From Carboxylicivirga agarovorans (GTDB lineage: Bacteria > Bacteroidota > Bacteroidia > Bacteroidales > Marinilabiliaceae): a DNA stretch of 64,000 nt. Shown one piece after another: positions 53,527 to 61,275 of the stretch. Both the position numbers and the translations under genes were made by a program. The stretch lies in contig NZ_JBNGPA010000001.1 in assembly GCF_050589845.1 (NCBI RefSeq), positions 434,001-498,000 of the forward strand, written 5' to 3'. The notes beneath the pieces are model-generated. The model searched no databases. It had not been told where the DNA came from and was given only the letters and a program-made list of their open reading frames with translations. Every line of letters starts with the position of its first letter. The stretch's first letter is position 1.

Positions 53527-55125
53527 ATGCAGTGTTTTTATCCGATAACAGAGCAACAACTCAATGAATTACCAAACGCCTTTAATGATCCGTTTGATTA
53601 TTCACCTCATCCACTTTGCATATATGCCAAAGAACAATTAGAAACAAAACTCCCCTTACCATCTGAAATGAATAAGGGCAAAATGTATGGTGTACTAATT
53701 GTAAAAAACGATGAGGGTCAATTGGGCTATCTGACTGCCTGTTCCGGCAATGAAAAGGAAGAGAGCGCTGATCTTCATTTTGTACCCCAGGTATATGATA
53801 TCACTAATCCTTCGGGCTATTTCAGAACAGAGGAACAGAAACTGAATAAGATCAATGAGGCTATCAAAAGCTTAAAGAACTCATCTGAGCTGGAGCTGCT
53901 GAAACAGCAGCTATCAACAAAGGAAAAGACTGTTAAGCAGACTATTGACGAAATTAAAGAACAGAACAAAATAAATAAGGCCAGGCGTGACATAGTGCGC
54001 CAAAGCACAAGCGACAATGCCATCCACCAGCAGCTTATTAAAGAGAGTCAGACAGAAAAAAGTCAATTCAACAAACTTAAAAAGCAACTTAAAGAAGAAC
54101 TGGATGCACTCAAAGAGACCATAAAAACGCATCATGATAAAATCAGTACTTTAAAAGCACTGCGAAAATCGAGATCTGCTGAGATACAACAAGAGCTTTT
54201 TAATAATTACATCTTTGTAAATGCCAATGGAGAAAAGGCCAGTGCCACAGAGATCTTCAGGCAGAAATTAAATACACTACCTCCTGCAGGTACGGGCGAT
54301 TGTGCAGCTCCCAAGTTGCTTCAATATGCCTTTCTGAATAGTTATGAACCAATTGCCCTTGCAGAGTTTTGGTGGGGTCCGTCACCACAAAAGGAAGTTC
54401 GCCGGCATGGCTCCTTTTATCCGGCCTGCAAAAGCAAGTGTGAACCTCTTCTTGGATTTATGCTTCAGGGTCTTCCTGTTGATTCAGACAAGCAAAAACA
54501 AACATATCAGATTGAACTTTTGTTTGAAGACCCATCTTTTATGATCATAAACAAGCCCTCGGGTTTGTTATCGGTGCCTGGTAAATCGAAGGACGAATCG
54601 GTTTATTCACAAATCAGGCAACTGCGCCCGCAAGCTGAAGAGCCATTCATTGTTCATCGCCTCGACAGAGACACTTCGGGCTTAATGATAATAAGCAAAA
54701 CGAAACAAGCCTATGTCAATATTCAAAAGCAGTTTCTGAACCGTGATGTCAGAAAGCAATACGTTGCCATTCTGCAAGGAACCATTAAGGGAGACACAGG
54801 CATTATAGATCTTCCTTTGCGTGTTGACCTTGAAGACCGTCCCCGTCAACTGGTGTGTGATCAGTATGGCAAGCCCGCAAGAACTGAATTCAAAGTCATA
54901 AAAAGGCACAACAACCAGACACGCATCTGCTTTTGTCCGCTTACAGGTCGCACTCACCAGCTACGGGTACATGCAGCTCATATCAAAGGGCTCAACACGC
55001 CAATCATTGGTGATGTGCTATATGGACAAAAGGCAACACGTTTAATGCTTCATGCCGAAACAATCGCATTTAAACACCCTGTTACAAATAAGGTGGTATC
55101 ATTTAACTGCCCGGCTCCTTTTTAG
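53527..55125 (+). CDS. RluA-family pseudouridine synthase with long N-terminal coiled-coil region
   Basis: The 532-residue protein joins an unusual N-terminal half to an RNA pseudouridine synthase domain. Residues about 1-90 contain PFDYSPHPLCIYAKEQL and a ligand-domain-like LTACSG. Residues about 105-235 are a charged coiled coil. The synthase domain starts near residue 325 and has the catalytic Asp380 in HRLDRDTSGLM and the C-terminal GRTHQLRVHAAH. The target (rRNA or tRNA) is not known; the N-terminal half may recruit it. It lies in a divergent pair with the LytS-type kinase. Confidence 0.88.
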   Translation: MQCFYPITEQQLNELPNAFNDPFDYSPHPLCIYAKEQLETKLPLPSEMNKGKMYGVLIVKNDEGQLGYLTACSGNEKEESADLHFVPQVYDITNPSGYFRTEEQKLNKINEAIKSLKNSSELELLKQQLSTKEKTVKQTIDEIKEQNKINKARRDIVRQSTSDNAIHQQLIKESQTEKSQFNKLKKQLKEELDALKETIKTHHDKISTLKALRKSRSAEIQQELFNNYIFVNANGEKASATEIFRQKLNTLPPAGTGDCAAPKLLQYAFLNSYEPIALAEFWWGPSPQKEVRRHGSFYPACKSKCEPLLGFMLQGLPVDSDKQKQTYQIELLFEDPSFMIINKPSGLLSVPGKSKDESVYSQIRQLRPQAEEPFIVHRLDRDTSGLMIISKTKQAYVNIQKQFLNRDVRKQYVAILQGTIKGDTGIIDLPLRVDLEDRPRQLVCDQYGKPARTEFKVIKRHNNQTRICFCPLTGRTHQLRVHAAHIKGLNTPIIGDVLYGQKATRLMLHAETIAFKHPVTNKVVSFNCPAPF

Positions 55126-55484
55126 GGTATTGAGCATATGAACTGTGTGGATTGCCGGACAGTCACAAACAGAGTCATAAAGGAATTGATTTGATGATGT
55201 GTAGATTCGTCGAAGCGGTAACTTGTTTATCTGTCAAATTGATTCTTATAACTGCACACCCTACCGCGCATTCACGATAGCTATCGAACACGTCAAATTC
55301 TACATCTATTCATTGAAAAACTATTCAGATAACTATACGCGATATGATAAGTTATCTGATGACTTACAGAAAGTCGCCTTGTTAAAAACCGTTATGCTTA
55401 GCACCAAAAAGTTAAATCTAATTTATTAAGCATGAGTGGCATTGTTATTGAAATGTGTGATGTACAATTTTAAAATTTATCGAT
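55126..55484. other. Intergenic region of about 360 bp
   Basis: A 68-codon frame beginning at a TTG (55223) lacks a credible start or homology and is not called. The perfect 12-bp palindrome cgatagctatcg lies at 55275-55286. Confidence 0.5.
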
Positions 55485-55631
55485 ATGAGCGAAAGAATGA
55501 AGTATTTTGTAATGACACATGGCATTGAAATTCCACAGGAGATTGACACTAATCCATACATAGGACTGACACAGGAGGAAATTGAAAAAGTTACGCAACA
55601 ACTCAGGCAGGAAAACCTGCTGTTCTTTTAG
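55485..55631 (+). CDS. Hypothetical 48-residue protein
   Basis: This short frame (MSERMKYFVMTHGIEIP at the start, QQLRQENLLFF at the end) looks like a real small protein: it has an ATG start, a plausible composition with a central PYIGLTQEEIEKV helix, and a strong terminator 37 bp after the stop. There is no signal or membrane segment and I do not recognise a family. The alternative is a chance frame in a transcribed leader or small RNA. Confidence 0.5.
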   Translation: MSERMKYFVMTHGIEIPQEIDTNPYIGLTQEEIEKVTQQLRQENLLFF

Positions 55632-55668
55632 CACCTCTATATTCAAAAACAGGAAATGTTACTAATAT

Positions 55669-55706
55669 AAACTCCCGATCTCTTACTATGAGATCGGGAG
55701 TTTTTT
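55669..55706 (+). terminator. Terminator after the 48-residue ORF
   Basis: A perfect 13-bp stem (aactcccgatctc with gagatcgggagtt) closes a 7-nt loop and is followed by TTTT. It implies a transcript ending here even if the small ORF is not translated. Confidence 0.92.
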
Positions 55707-55827
55707 CATACAATAAGTTAGGTGGTATATAACAACATTGTAACAATGCTAATAAGCCGGGATTGAAATTTAATGTCAAACACTATTTAAAATGAGATAT
55801 AAAAAAAGAGGATGTCCGAAAATAAAG

Positions 55828-55937
55828 TTTCACGCTAAGAACGCTAAGAATCTCGCAGAGGCCGCAAAGTGTAAAATATTACTTTTCAAAACTTTGCGTT
55901 CTTTGCGATTGTTTTACTTTGCGCATTTGGCGAGAAA
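55828..55937. repeat. Inverted interspersed repeat of the acgcaaag type
   Basis: The left arm (tttcacgctaagaacgctaag..., 55828-55871) and right arm (...ctttgcgttctttgcg...ggcgagaaa, 55890-55937) are imperfect reverse complements around a short centre. Dispersed elements built from cgcaaag units are common in environmental Bacteroidetes genomes (recalled, not searched). Confidence 0.55.
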
Positions 55938-55980
55938 TGTTAATGTTTTTGTACACCCTCTTCAAATTTCTTTCTCAAAA

Positions 55981-56175
55981 CTACAGTTTAATCATCTTCA
56001 CCCTTCCTACCTGACCTGTTTTAAGACGACACTCAATGCCTTTAAGGTGAAAAGAAACTTCATCCAGGATATCCTGAACCACACCATGTGTCAGATGTCC
56101 ACTCCTTTCATCCTGCTTTTGAAGAATTGCAACCTTTGTTCCTTTCTTAATGTTTTTTCTATCCCTTCCATCCAT
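55981..56175 (-). CDS. ywbE: YwbE-family small protein (DUF2196)
   Basis: The 64-residue protein MDGRDRKNIKKGTKVAILQ, then GHLTHGVVQDIL, then KGIECRLKTGQVGRVK matches the whole length of the YwbE family. The family is a small beta-barrel (KOW/SH3-like in appearance) of unknown function, widespread in Firmicutes and Bacteroidetes. It is monocistronic. Overlapping plus-strand frames here are shadows. Confidence 0.9.
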   Translation of the reverse strand: MDGRDRKNIKKGTKVAILQKQDERSGHLTHGVVQDILDEVSFHLKGIECRLKTGQVGRVKMIKL

Positions 56176-56540
56176 ATCTATAGTAGATTATATAAATTAT
56201 TGTTGTACTGGCTATTCTATAACTATAGGTTTGGTCAATGCCATTCACTAATAAAAGTTCCCCCAAAAATGGCTTGCAAATATAGGAAATCAGTGATTGT
56301 ATATCGAAATATGAGTTCAAAAATATCAATGCCCTCTCTGGTTCCAGGGCACTGATTTATCAAGCTCATTTAATGAACTTTAAAGCCATGCACCACCATA
56401 TAATCATGTAATATCAGAGACGAATTTTGATATTTTTAACAATTGACCCTTCCTTTAATTCTGCACAACGATTTGTTCTATTTGAAAAAAAGCCACTCTT
56501 GATGAGAACAATGGGCAAGCAGATGTGGAATTGGAGAGAT
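56176..56540. other. Intergenic region of about 365 bp
   Basis: It holds a -7-like TATATTTG on the minus strand at 56277-56284 (possible ywbE promoter) and a tgccct/agggca hairpin at about 56330-56351. The hairpin could end the minus-strand VOC transcript, although it has a poor T-tract. No gene is seen. Confidence 0.45.
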
Positions 56541-57092
56541 TTACTCAATTAAATTCAACTGCCAGGAAACACCAAACCGATCTGCAACGAAGCCAAACTT
56601 GTCACTGAAACCATAATTATCCAAAGGCATCATGATTTGTCCGCCTTCTGAGAGTTTTTCAAATAGCTGATCAATTTCTTCTTCAGTGTCAATATCAACA
56701 TATATTGAAACAGCAGGTGTAAACGACCATTCGTGTTTAATATAGCTATCACTGCAAATAAATGGACTCCCATTCAATATAAACCTTGCCATTTTTATGC
56801 TTCCCTCTTTGCCTGCCTCGCTTTGCTGATAGCGTTGTATATCGATAATTTTTGAATCATCGAATAAGCTTACATAAAATGTCATCGCTTCTTCTGCATT
56901 CCCCTCCTGAAAAGTTAAGAAGCTGGCCACTTGATGCTTTCTATTTAACTTGTTCTGATCATGTATATTTTTAATACTATCCATTTCGTGTTTCAGTTGA
57001 TCGATTTCTCCTTGTAACCTGTCTTCTTTCTTTGAGTCAGAACAGGCTGTTATTAGAATCCCCAAAAACATAAGTGTGATAAATTGTCTCAT
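56541..57092 (-). CDS. VOC-superfamily (PhnB-like) domain with a lipoprotein signal
   Basis: The 183-residue protein starts MRQFITLMFLGILITAC, a lipoprotein signal with Cys17, followed by a helical linker (about 20-50) and a PhnB-like vicinal-oxygen-chelate domain (FLTFQEGNAEEAMTFYVSLF, GFVADRFGVSWQL). Stand-alone PhnB proteins are cytosolic, so export of one is unusual. The canonical metal ligands of glyoxalases are not obvious. It is 15 bp downstream of a second VOC gene. Its substrate is unknown. Confidence 0.82.
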   Translation of the reverse strand: MRQFITLMFLGILITACSDSKKEDRLQGEIDQLKHEMDSIKNIHDQNKLNRKHQVASFLTFQEGNAEEAMTFYVSLFDDSKIIDIQRYQQSEAGKEGSIKMARFILNGSPFICSDSYIKHEWSFTPAVSIYVDIDTEEEIDQLFEKLSEGGQIMMPLDNYGFSDKFGFVADRFGVSWQLNLIE

Positions 57093-57107
57093 AGGTTTAA
57101 ATATTAA

Positions 57108-57503
57108 TTACAAGATTTCTACCAGTTGAATATGATTACCGCAGGTATCGTTAAAAACAGCTAGTTTTGCTGTCCCCATTTCTGTTGGCTTAACACTGAA
57201 CTCAACACCTAAAGCGGCCAACCTTTCATACTCTTTTTCAACATCCGAAACATCAAATTGCGTATATGGTAAGCCGGCATCAAAAAGAGCCTTTTGATAG
57301 ATTTTGGCCGGTGCAAAATCTTTAGGCGAAGGTTCCAGCAACAATTCAGGCCCGTCTTGTTCTTCCCCTGAAACCAATGTCAACCACCTATTGCCATCTC
57401 CGACCGGAATATCAATTTTCTTTACGAAGTTTAATTTCTCCGTGTAAAATTCAAGCGCTTTTTCCTGATTATCAACAGGGATACTTACAAGTTTAATTTT
57501 CAT
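57108..57503 (-). CDS. VOC-family protein (glyoxalase/bleomycin-resistance-like)
   Basis: The 131-residue cytosolic protein has the typical opening IKLVSIPVDNQEKALEFYTEKLNF and the paired beta-alpha-beta-beta-beta halves ending in FNDTCGNHIQLVEI. Members bind or modify small electrophiles, antibiotics or metabolites; nothing in the sequence fixes the ligand. It lies between the AraC regulator (60 bp) and the VOC lipoprotein (15 bp), probably in one transcript. Confidence 0.88.
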   Translation of the reverse strand: MKIKLVSIPVDNQEKALEFYTEKLNFVKKIDIPVGDGNRWLTLVSGEEQDGPELLLEPSPKDFAPAKIYQKALFDAGLPYTQFDVSDVEKEYERLAALGVEFSVKPTEMGTAKLAVFNDTCGNHIQLVEIL

Positions 57504-57563
57504 AATCTGAAGTTTTTATTGTGATTTGATGATGCAAAGATTTAAAATCGCCATCAAACTAAT

Positions 57564-57944
57564 TTATCGAAAATTGCTCTTTTGATAGGCGCTTGGTGTA
57601 AAGCCGGTTTTTCGCTTGAATAATGAACTAAACGAGCTAATGCTTTCAAAGCCTACTTCATAACATGCTTCTGAAACAGATCTTCCGTTTTTAATGCATT
57701 CTTTGGCTTTTTCAACGCGCTTATCGATTAAATACTGATTGGGGGTCTGGCCGTAATAGCGTTTAAACAATCGTAGCAGATGAAATTTAGAGACAAACCG
57801 AATGCGAGAGAAAAGATCCAGATTCAAGTTCTCCCTAAAGTTGTTGTTGATGTAGTTCCTTAATCCTATAACGGTATCTAATTGCCATTGCTTAGAATAA
57901 CAATCAGCTTTAATTCGTAATATCTCCTTTTTATATTGCGTCAT
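57564..57944 (-). CDS. Minimal AraC-family regulator (DNA-binding domain only)
   Basis: The 126-residue protein is almost entirely an AraC-type double helix-turn-helix (about 28-122: LDLFSRIRFVSKFHLLRLFKRYYGQTPNQYLIDKRVEKA, then FESISSFSSLFKRKTGFTPSAY). The N-terminal ligand domain is missing. It is upstream of the two VOC genes on the same strand and is the likely controller of them (inference). It diverges from the TPR kinase gene at 58032. Confidence 0.9.
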   Translation of the reverse strand: MTQYKKEILRIKADCYSKQWQLDTVIGLRNYINNNFRENLNLDLFSRIRFVSKFHLLRLFKRYYGQTPNQYLIDKRVEKAKECIKNGRSVSEACYEVGFESISSFSSLFKRKTGFTPSAYQKSNFR

Positions 57945-58031
57945 CTAGTTGTTTATTATCATCATATATCATTACTGTGCATGCAATTTCTGAAAAAATT
58001 GGTATTTTCAACAACACAAAACACATAATTC

Positions 58032-60335
58032 ATGAAGATCGCCATCCTCTTTATATCATTGTTTCTGTTTATAATATATCCCCAATCCACCTATTCTCAA
58101 TCCTCACACATTGACAGTCTTGAAAACTTACTTTCCAGGATGACACAGCGAGATACGGCACGTGTAAACCTGTTAAACAAGACAGCTGCATCACTTCAAA
58201 ACGTTGAGCCGCAAAGAGCGTTTAAACATTTGACAGAGGCAGGTAAAATAGCAGAAGAATTAGATTATCAAAAGGGTATGGCCGATTATTACGATCAGTT
58301 GGCAATGTATAATTATGTGGCTTCAGAGTTTGATCTGGTATTGGAGTATGCCAATAAAAGCCTGGTTATTAATCAGTCAATCGGTAACCTCAAAGGGACG
58401 GCGAAAAACTATTACTACATTGGAAAAATACATTATTTCCAGGGAAAGGTTGACCAGGCAACCAACTTTATAAAAAAGGCGCTCGATATCAATATTGCAC
58501 AAAAAGACAGCGTATCTATTTGTTACAACTATGCCAGTTTAGGTACTAATTATGCCGATATAGGTAATTATGACCTGGCCCTGCAATATGAAAAAGCTGC
58601 CCTTAACATGGCTTACAAAATAAAAAAAGATGAAGTCATTTCCTTTGCACTCAATAACCTTGGAGTTGTATACGAACATTATGGTAACTGGCCCAAGGCG
58701 CTTGAGTGCTATCAAAAAAGCTTTATAATTGATGAGCGTCAGAAAAACTACAAAGACGCCTCAATAGCTGCTTCCAACATTGCCAACATCCAAAAGATAA
58801 AGGGAAACTACAGTGATGCCATTGAACACTGCCTGAAAGGCTTGCATTATGCCGAAAAAGTCAGATTCAAAACAGGCCTTTGCTATAACTATGAATATAT
58901 GGCCCACATATATGTTAAAATGGGCGATTACGACCAAGCCTGGGAGTATCAGCAGGAAACACTGGCTTTGCAAAAGGAGATTGGTAATAAACAAGGCGAA
59001 GTGATCGCTTACAGGGATTTGGGCGATATACTCGTATTAAAAGGCAAGTTTGCCGAAGCCATGGAGAGTTATAATACGGCCATCAGCATTAGTAAATCAA
59101 TTTTATATAAACGAACTGAAATAAGCAGTTACATAGGCATATCGACTATTTACAGTAAGCAGAATAAGCATAAATTGGCTTACCGCTATAGTAAAAAAGC
59201 CTACCTGATGGCCACTGCCATTGACGATATAAACCTAATGGGCCAAAGCGCCGGCATACTGGCTAAGAGCAGTGAGAAATTGGGTTTATACAAAGAGGCT
59301 TATATGGCACATGTGTCCTATAAAACAATGAGTGATAGCTTGTACAATGAAGAAAATATCAGAAGAATCAGCAACCTCGAATATGAATATAAGTCAGCCA
59401 AGGAAAAAGAGCTGTTAAAGCAGGAGCAGCAGAAAAAAGATCGTTTACAGGCTGCAGAATTAAAAAAGGAGAAAACAGTCAGGAATGCATTTATTTTTGG
59501 ATTTCTGTTTATGATCTTTTTTGCACTGATTATTTGGCGCGGTTTTATCGAGAAAAGAAAAGCAAACGTGCAGCTTCACGCCAAGAATCTTGAAATTAAA
59601 AAGCAAGCCATGGAGCTTATCCATACTAACCAATCACTAAAACGACTATCACAATTTAAAGAAGACATGACTAATATGATCATTCATGACCTTAAAAACC
59701 CACTTTCAACAATGATCAATGTTGACATTTTATCTGAAGTGGCTAATAAGGATGAATTGATCAAACATTTGGCCAATGAGATGCTGAATATGATAGAAAA
59801 CACATTGGATGTATACAAGAGTGAATCGGTTGAAGTTGTTTTAAACAAGGAACAAAATGATTTGATCACCATTATTAATGGTGCTATTAATGAACTTGCA
59901 TTCATAGCCCAGTTTAACTTGCTCAGCTTTAAAATAGTATTTGAAGATAAGATTGAAGTGAAAGCTGACGCCATGGTTTTACGCCGGGTTTTTGCCAATC
60001 TATTATCCAATGCCGTGAAATTTTCATCTAAGAATGATGTCATTACCATTAATGCTGATGTATTGGATAATAAGCTGTTAAAAGTTTCTATTCACAACAA
60101 CGGTTCATATATAAGTTCTGAACAACAAGAACATATCTTCGAGAAGTTTGGTCAGGCCAATGTAAAAGCCAATAAAAAAATGCATTCAACAGGCCTTGGA
60201 CTTACCTATTGCCGAATGGCCATTGAATCGCACAATGGGCATATTGGCGTTGAGTCGAGCCAGAAATATGGTACCACATTTTGGTTTACCATTCCGGAAG
60301 CCCAAAAAGCTCACAGCTATCAGGAAAAACTATAG
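58032..60335 (+). CDS. TPR-repeat sensor histidine kinase (HisKA type)
   Basis: The 767-residue protein has a signal peptide (MKIAILFISLFLFIIYPQSTYSQ), about nine TPR repeats in the periplasm (residues about 45-440), a membrane helix (about 486-505), a coiled coil and a cytoplasmic kinase. The phospho-acceptor His is in MIIHDLKNPLSTMI, and the ATPase domain has NLLSNAVKFS and STGLGLTYCR. No receiver or response regulator is adjacent. It differs from the LytS-type kinase at 51281 in kinase type, although both sense through TPRs. Confidence 0.92.
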   Translation: MKIAILFISLFLFIIYPQSTYSQSSHIDSLENLLSRMTQRDTARVNLLNKTAASLQNVEPQRAFKHLTEAGKIAEELDYQKGMADYYDQLAMYNYVASEFDLVLEYANKSLVINQSIGNLKGTAKNYYYIGKIHYFQGKVDQATNFIKKALDINIAQKDSVSICYNYASLGTNYADIGNYDLALQYEKAALNMAYKIKKDEVISFALNNLGVVYEHYGNWPKALECYQKSFIIDERQKNYKDASIAASNIANIQKIKGNYSDAIEHCLKGLHYAEKVRFKTGLCYNYEYMAHIYVKMGDYDQAWEYQQETLALQKEIGNKQGEVIAYRDLGDILVLKGKFAEAMESYNTAISISKSILYKRTEISSYIGISTIYSKQNKHKLAYRYSKKAYLMATAIDDINLMGQSAGILAKSSEKLGLYKEAYMAHVSYKTMSDSLYNEENIRRISNLEYEYKSAKEKELLKQEQQKKDRLQAAELKKEKTVRNAFIFGFLFMIFFALIIWRGFIEKRKANVQLHAKNLEIKKQAMELIHTNQSLKRLSQFKEDMTNMIIHDLKNPLSTMINVDILSEVANKDELIKHLANEMLNMIENTLDVYKSESVEVVLNKEQNDLITIINGAINELAFIAQFNLLSFKIVFEDKIEVKADAMVLRRVFANLLSNAVKFSSKNDVITINADVLDNKLLKVSIHNNGSYISSEQQEHIFEKFGQANVKANKKMHSTGLGLTYCRMAIESHNGHIGVESSQKYGTTFWFTIPEAQKAHSYQEKL

Positions 60336-60409
60336 TTGATCTGCTTTATTGAAGAGATGAAATAGTATTGGTGGAAATGAAGTGGTAGGCCAGAAAGCTA
60401 TATAAAACA

Positions 60410-60443
60410 AAAGGATTGAAGTAAAAACTTCAATCCTTTTTTT
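60410..60443. terminator. Bidirectional terminator between the kinase gene and tRNA-Cys
   Basis: aaaaggattgaagt (60410-60423) pairs perfectly with acttcaatcctttt (60428-60441) around an AAAA loop. T-tracts follow on both strands. It is 3 bp from the tRNA 3' end. Confidence 0.93.
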
Positions 60444-60446
60444 GTG

Positions 60447-60517
60447 AGGTTCCTGGCGGACTCGAACCGCCGTAGCTGGTTTTGCAGACCAGTGCCTAGC
60501 CACTCGGCCAAGGAACC
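60447..60517 (-). tRNA. tRNA-Cys (GCA)
   Basis: The minus strand folds as a tRNA: acceptor arms GGTTCCT/AGGAACC, D-arm region with GAGTGGCTAGGC, anticodon arm CTGGTCTGCAAAACCAG with anticodon GCA, and T-arm GGCGGTTCGAGTCCGCC. The discriminator base is U, typical of tRNA-Cys. No CCA is encoded. It is 71 nt long. Confidence 0.96.
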
Positions 60518-60568
60518 GTTGTGTTTCGGGTTGCAAAATAAGTAATAAATTATTTTCTGAGCAAATTT

Positions 60569-60763
60569 TTATTTCCTCTTTTCTGCATAAATACTGAGAC
60601 AATCGGGACAAAGGCAGCCGTTGTATTTATCAGCCAACACTTTAAGATTTTCAGTTTTTATTTGAAAATTATTGCACCAGCACGTTTTGTTGGTATTACT
60701 ATAGCATGTATAGCTGGCTCCGCACTTCGGACATGTTTTGGGTGTACCTTCTGTCTGACTCAT
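60569..60763 (-). CDS. Cysteine-rich CWC-family protein
   Basis: The 64-residue protein contains CPKCGASYTC, then CWCNNF and CLCPDCLSIYA, the zinc-ribbon-like pattern of the CWC (PF14375-type) family. Function is unknown; zinc binding is likely. It follows folB by 2 bp on the same strand. Confidence 0.9.
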   Translation of the reverse strand: MSQTEGTPKTCPKCGASYTCYSNTNKTCWCNNFQIKTENLKVLADKYNGCLCPDCLSIYAEKRK

Positions 60764-60765
60764 AA

Positions 60766-61134
60766 TTACCTCGAAAAAGTGACACTAACACATTTCATCT
60801 GGCCCCCCATGGGCGGATTCATCTTTGATACTTTTACCGTTGCTTTAAGCAGCTGTGGAAAACGCTCATAAATACCATCAATAATGCGTTTATTTAAATG
60901 CTCCAGTAAATGTGAGTTCTGCATAATCTGCTCTCTGACGATCTCATATACCGATACATAATTCAATGCATCATTAATATTATCTGTTTCGGCAGGCACT
61001 GTGCAGTCTGTTTCCAGTGTTACTTTTACCAAAAAACGATTACCAACGACCTGCTCTTCTTTAAAACAACCGTGGTAAGCATAAAATTCCATTTCTTCAA
61101 GCTCAATCACGCCTATCAATTGCTCCTGTTCCAT
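60766..61134 (-). CDS. folB: Dihydroneopterin aldolase
   Basis: FolB cleaves dihydroneopterin to hydroxymethyl-dihydropterin and glycolaldehyde in folate synthesis. The 122-residue protein has the family opening GVIELEEMEFYAYHGCFKEEQVVGNRF, the central ALNYVSVYEIV with the catalytic region, and LLEHLNKRIIDGI. Length is normal. The C-terminal VSKMNPPMGGQM carries the expected catalytic Lys position. It is co-transcribed with the CWC gene. Confidence 0.95.
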   Translation of the reverse strand: MEQEQLIGVIELEEMEFYAYHGCFKEEQVVGNRFLVKVTLETDCTVPAETDNINDALNYVSVYEIVREQIMQNSHLLEHLNKRIIDGIYERFPQLLKATVKVSKMNPPMGGQMKCVSVTFSR

Positions 61135-61205
61135 TGTTGTGCTATTTTTTTGGCGAAAATAATCTTTTATCGCCGAATCATCAGATTTTTAAGTCGAAAA
61201 ACACT

Positions 61206-61213
61206 TACTTTTG
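61206..61213 (+). promoter_or_regulatory. Possible -7 box for glnS
   Basis: TACTTTTG lies 62 bp before the glnS start, with no recognisable -33 element. Confidence 0.4.
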
Positions 61214-61275
61214 TGCCTGATGTTCACACATCCGATAAAGCAAATACATAATAACAGAGACAAAATATAGAGCAG

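Noticed and set aside
55223..55429. 68-codon plus-strand frame starting at TTG
   Set aside because: No ATG, no family likeness, and composition like the surrounding non-coding DNA.
55792..56355. 187-codon plus-strand frame
   Set aside because: It runs through the inverted repeat and antisense to ywbE, which is clearly a real gene.
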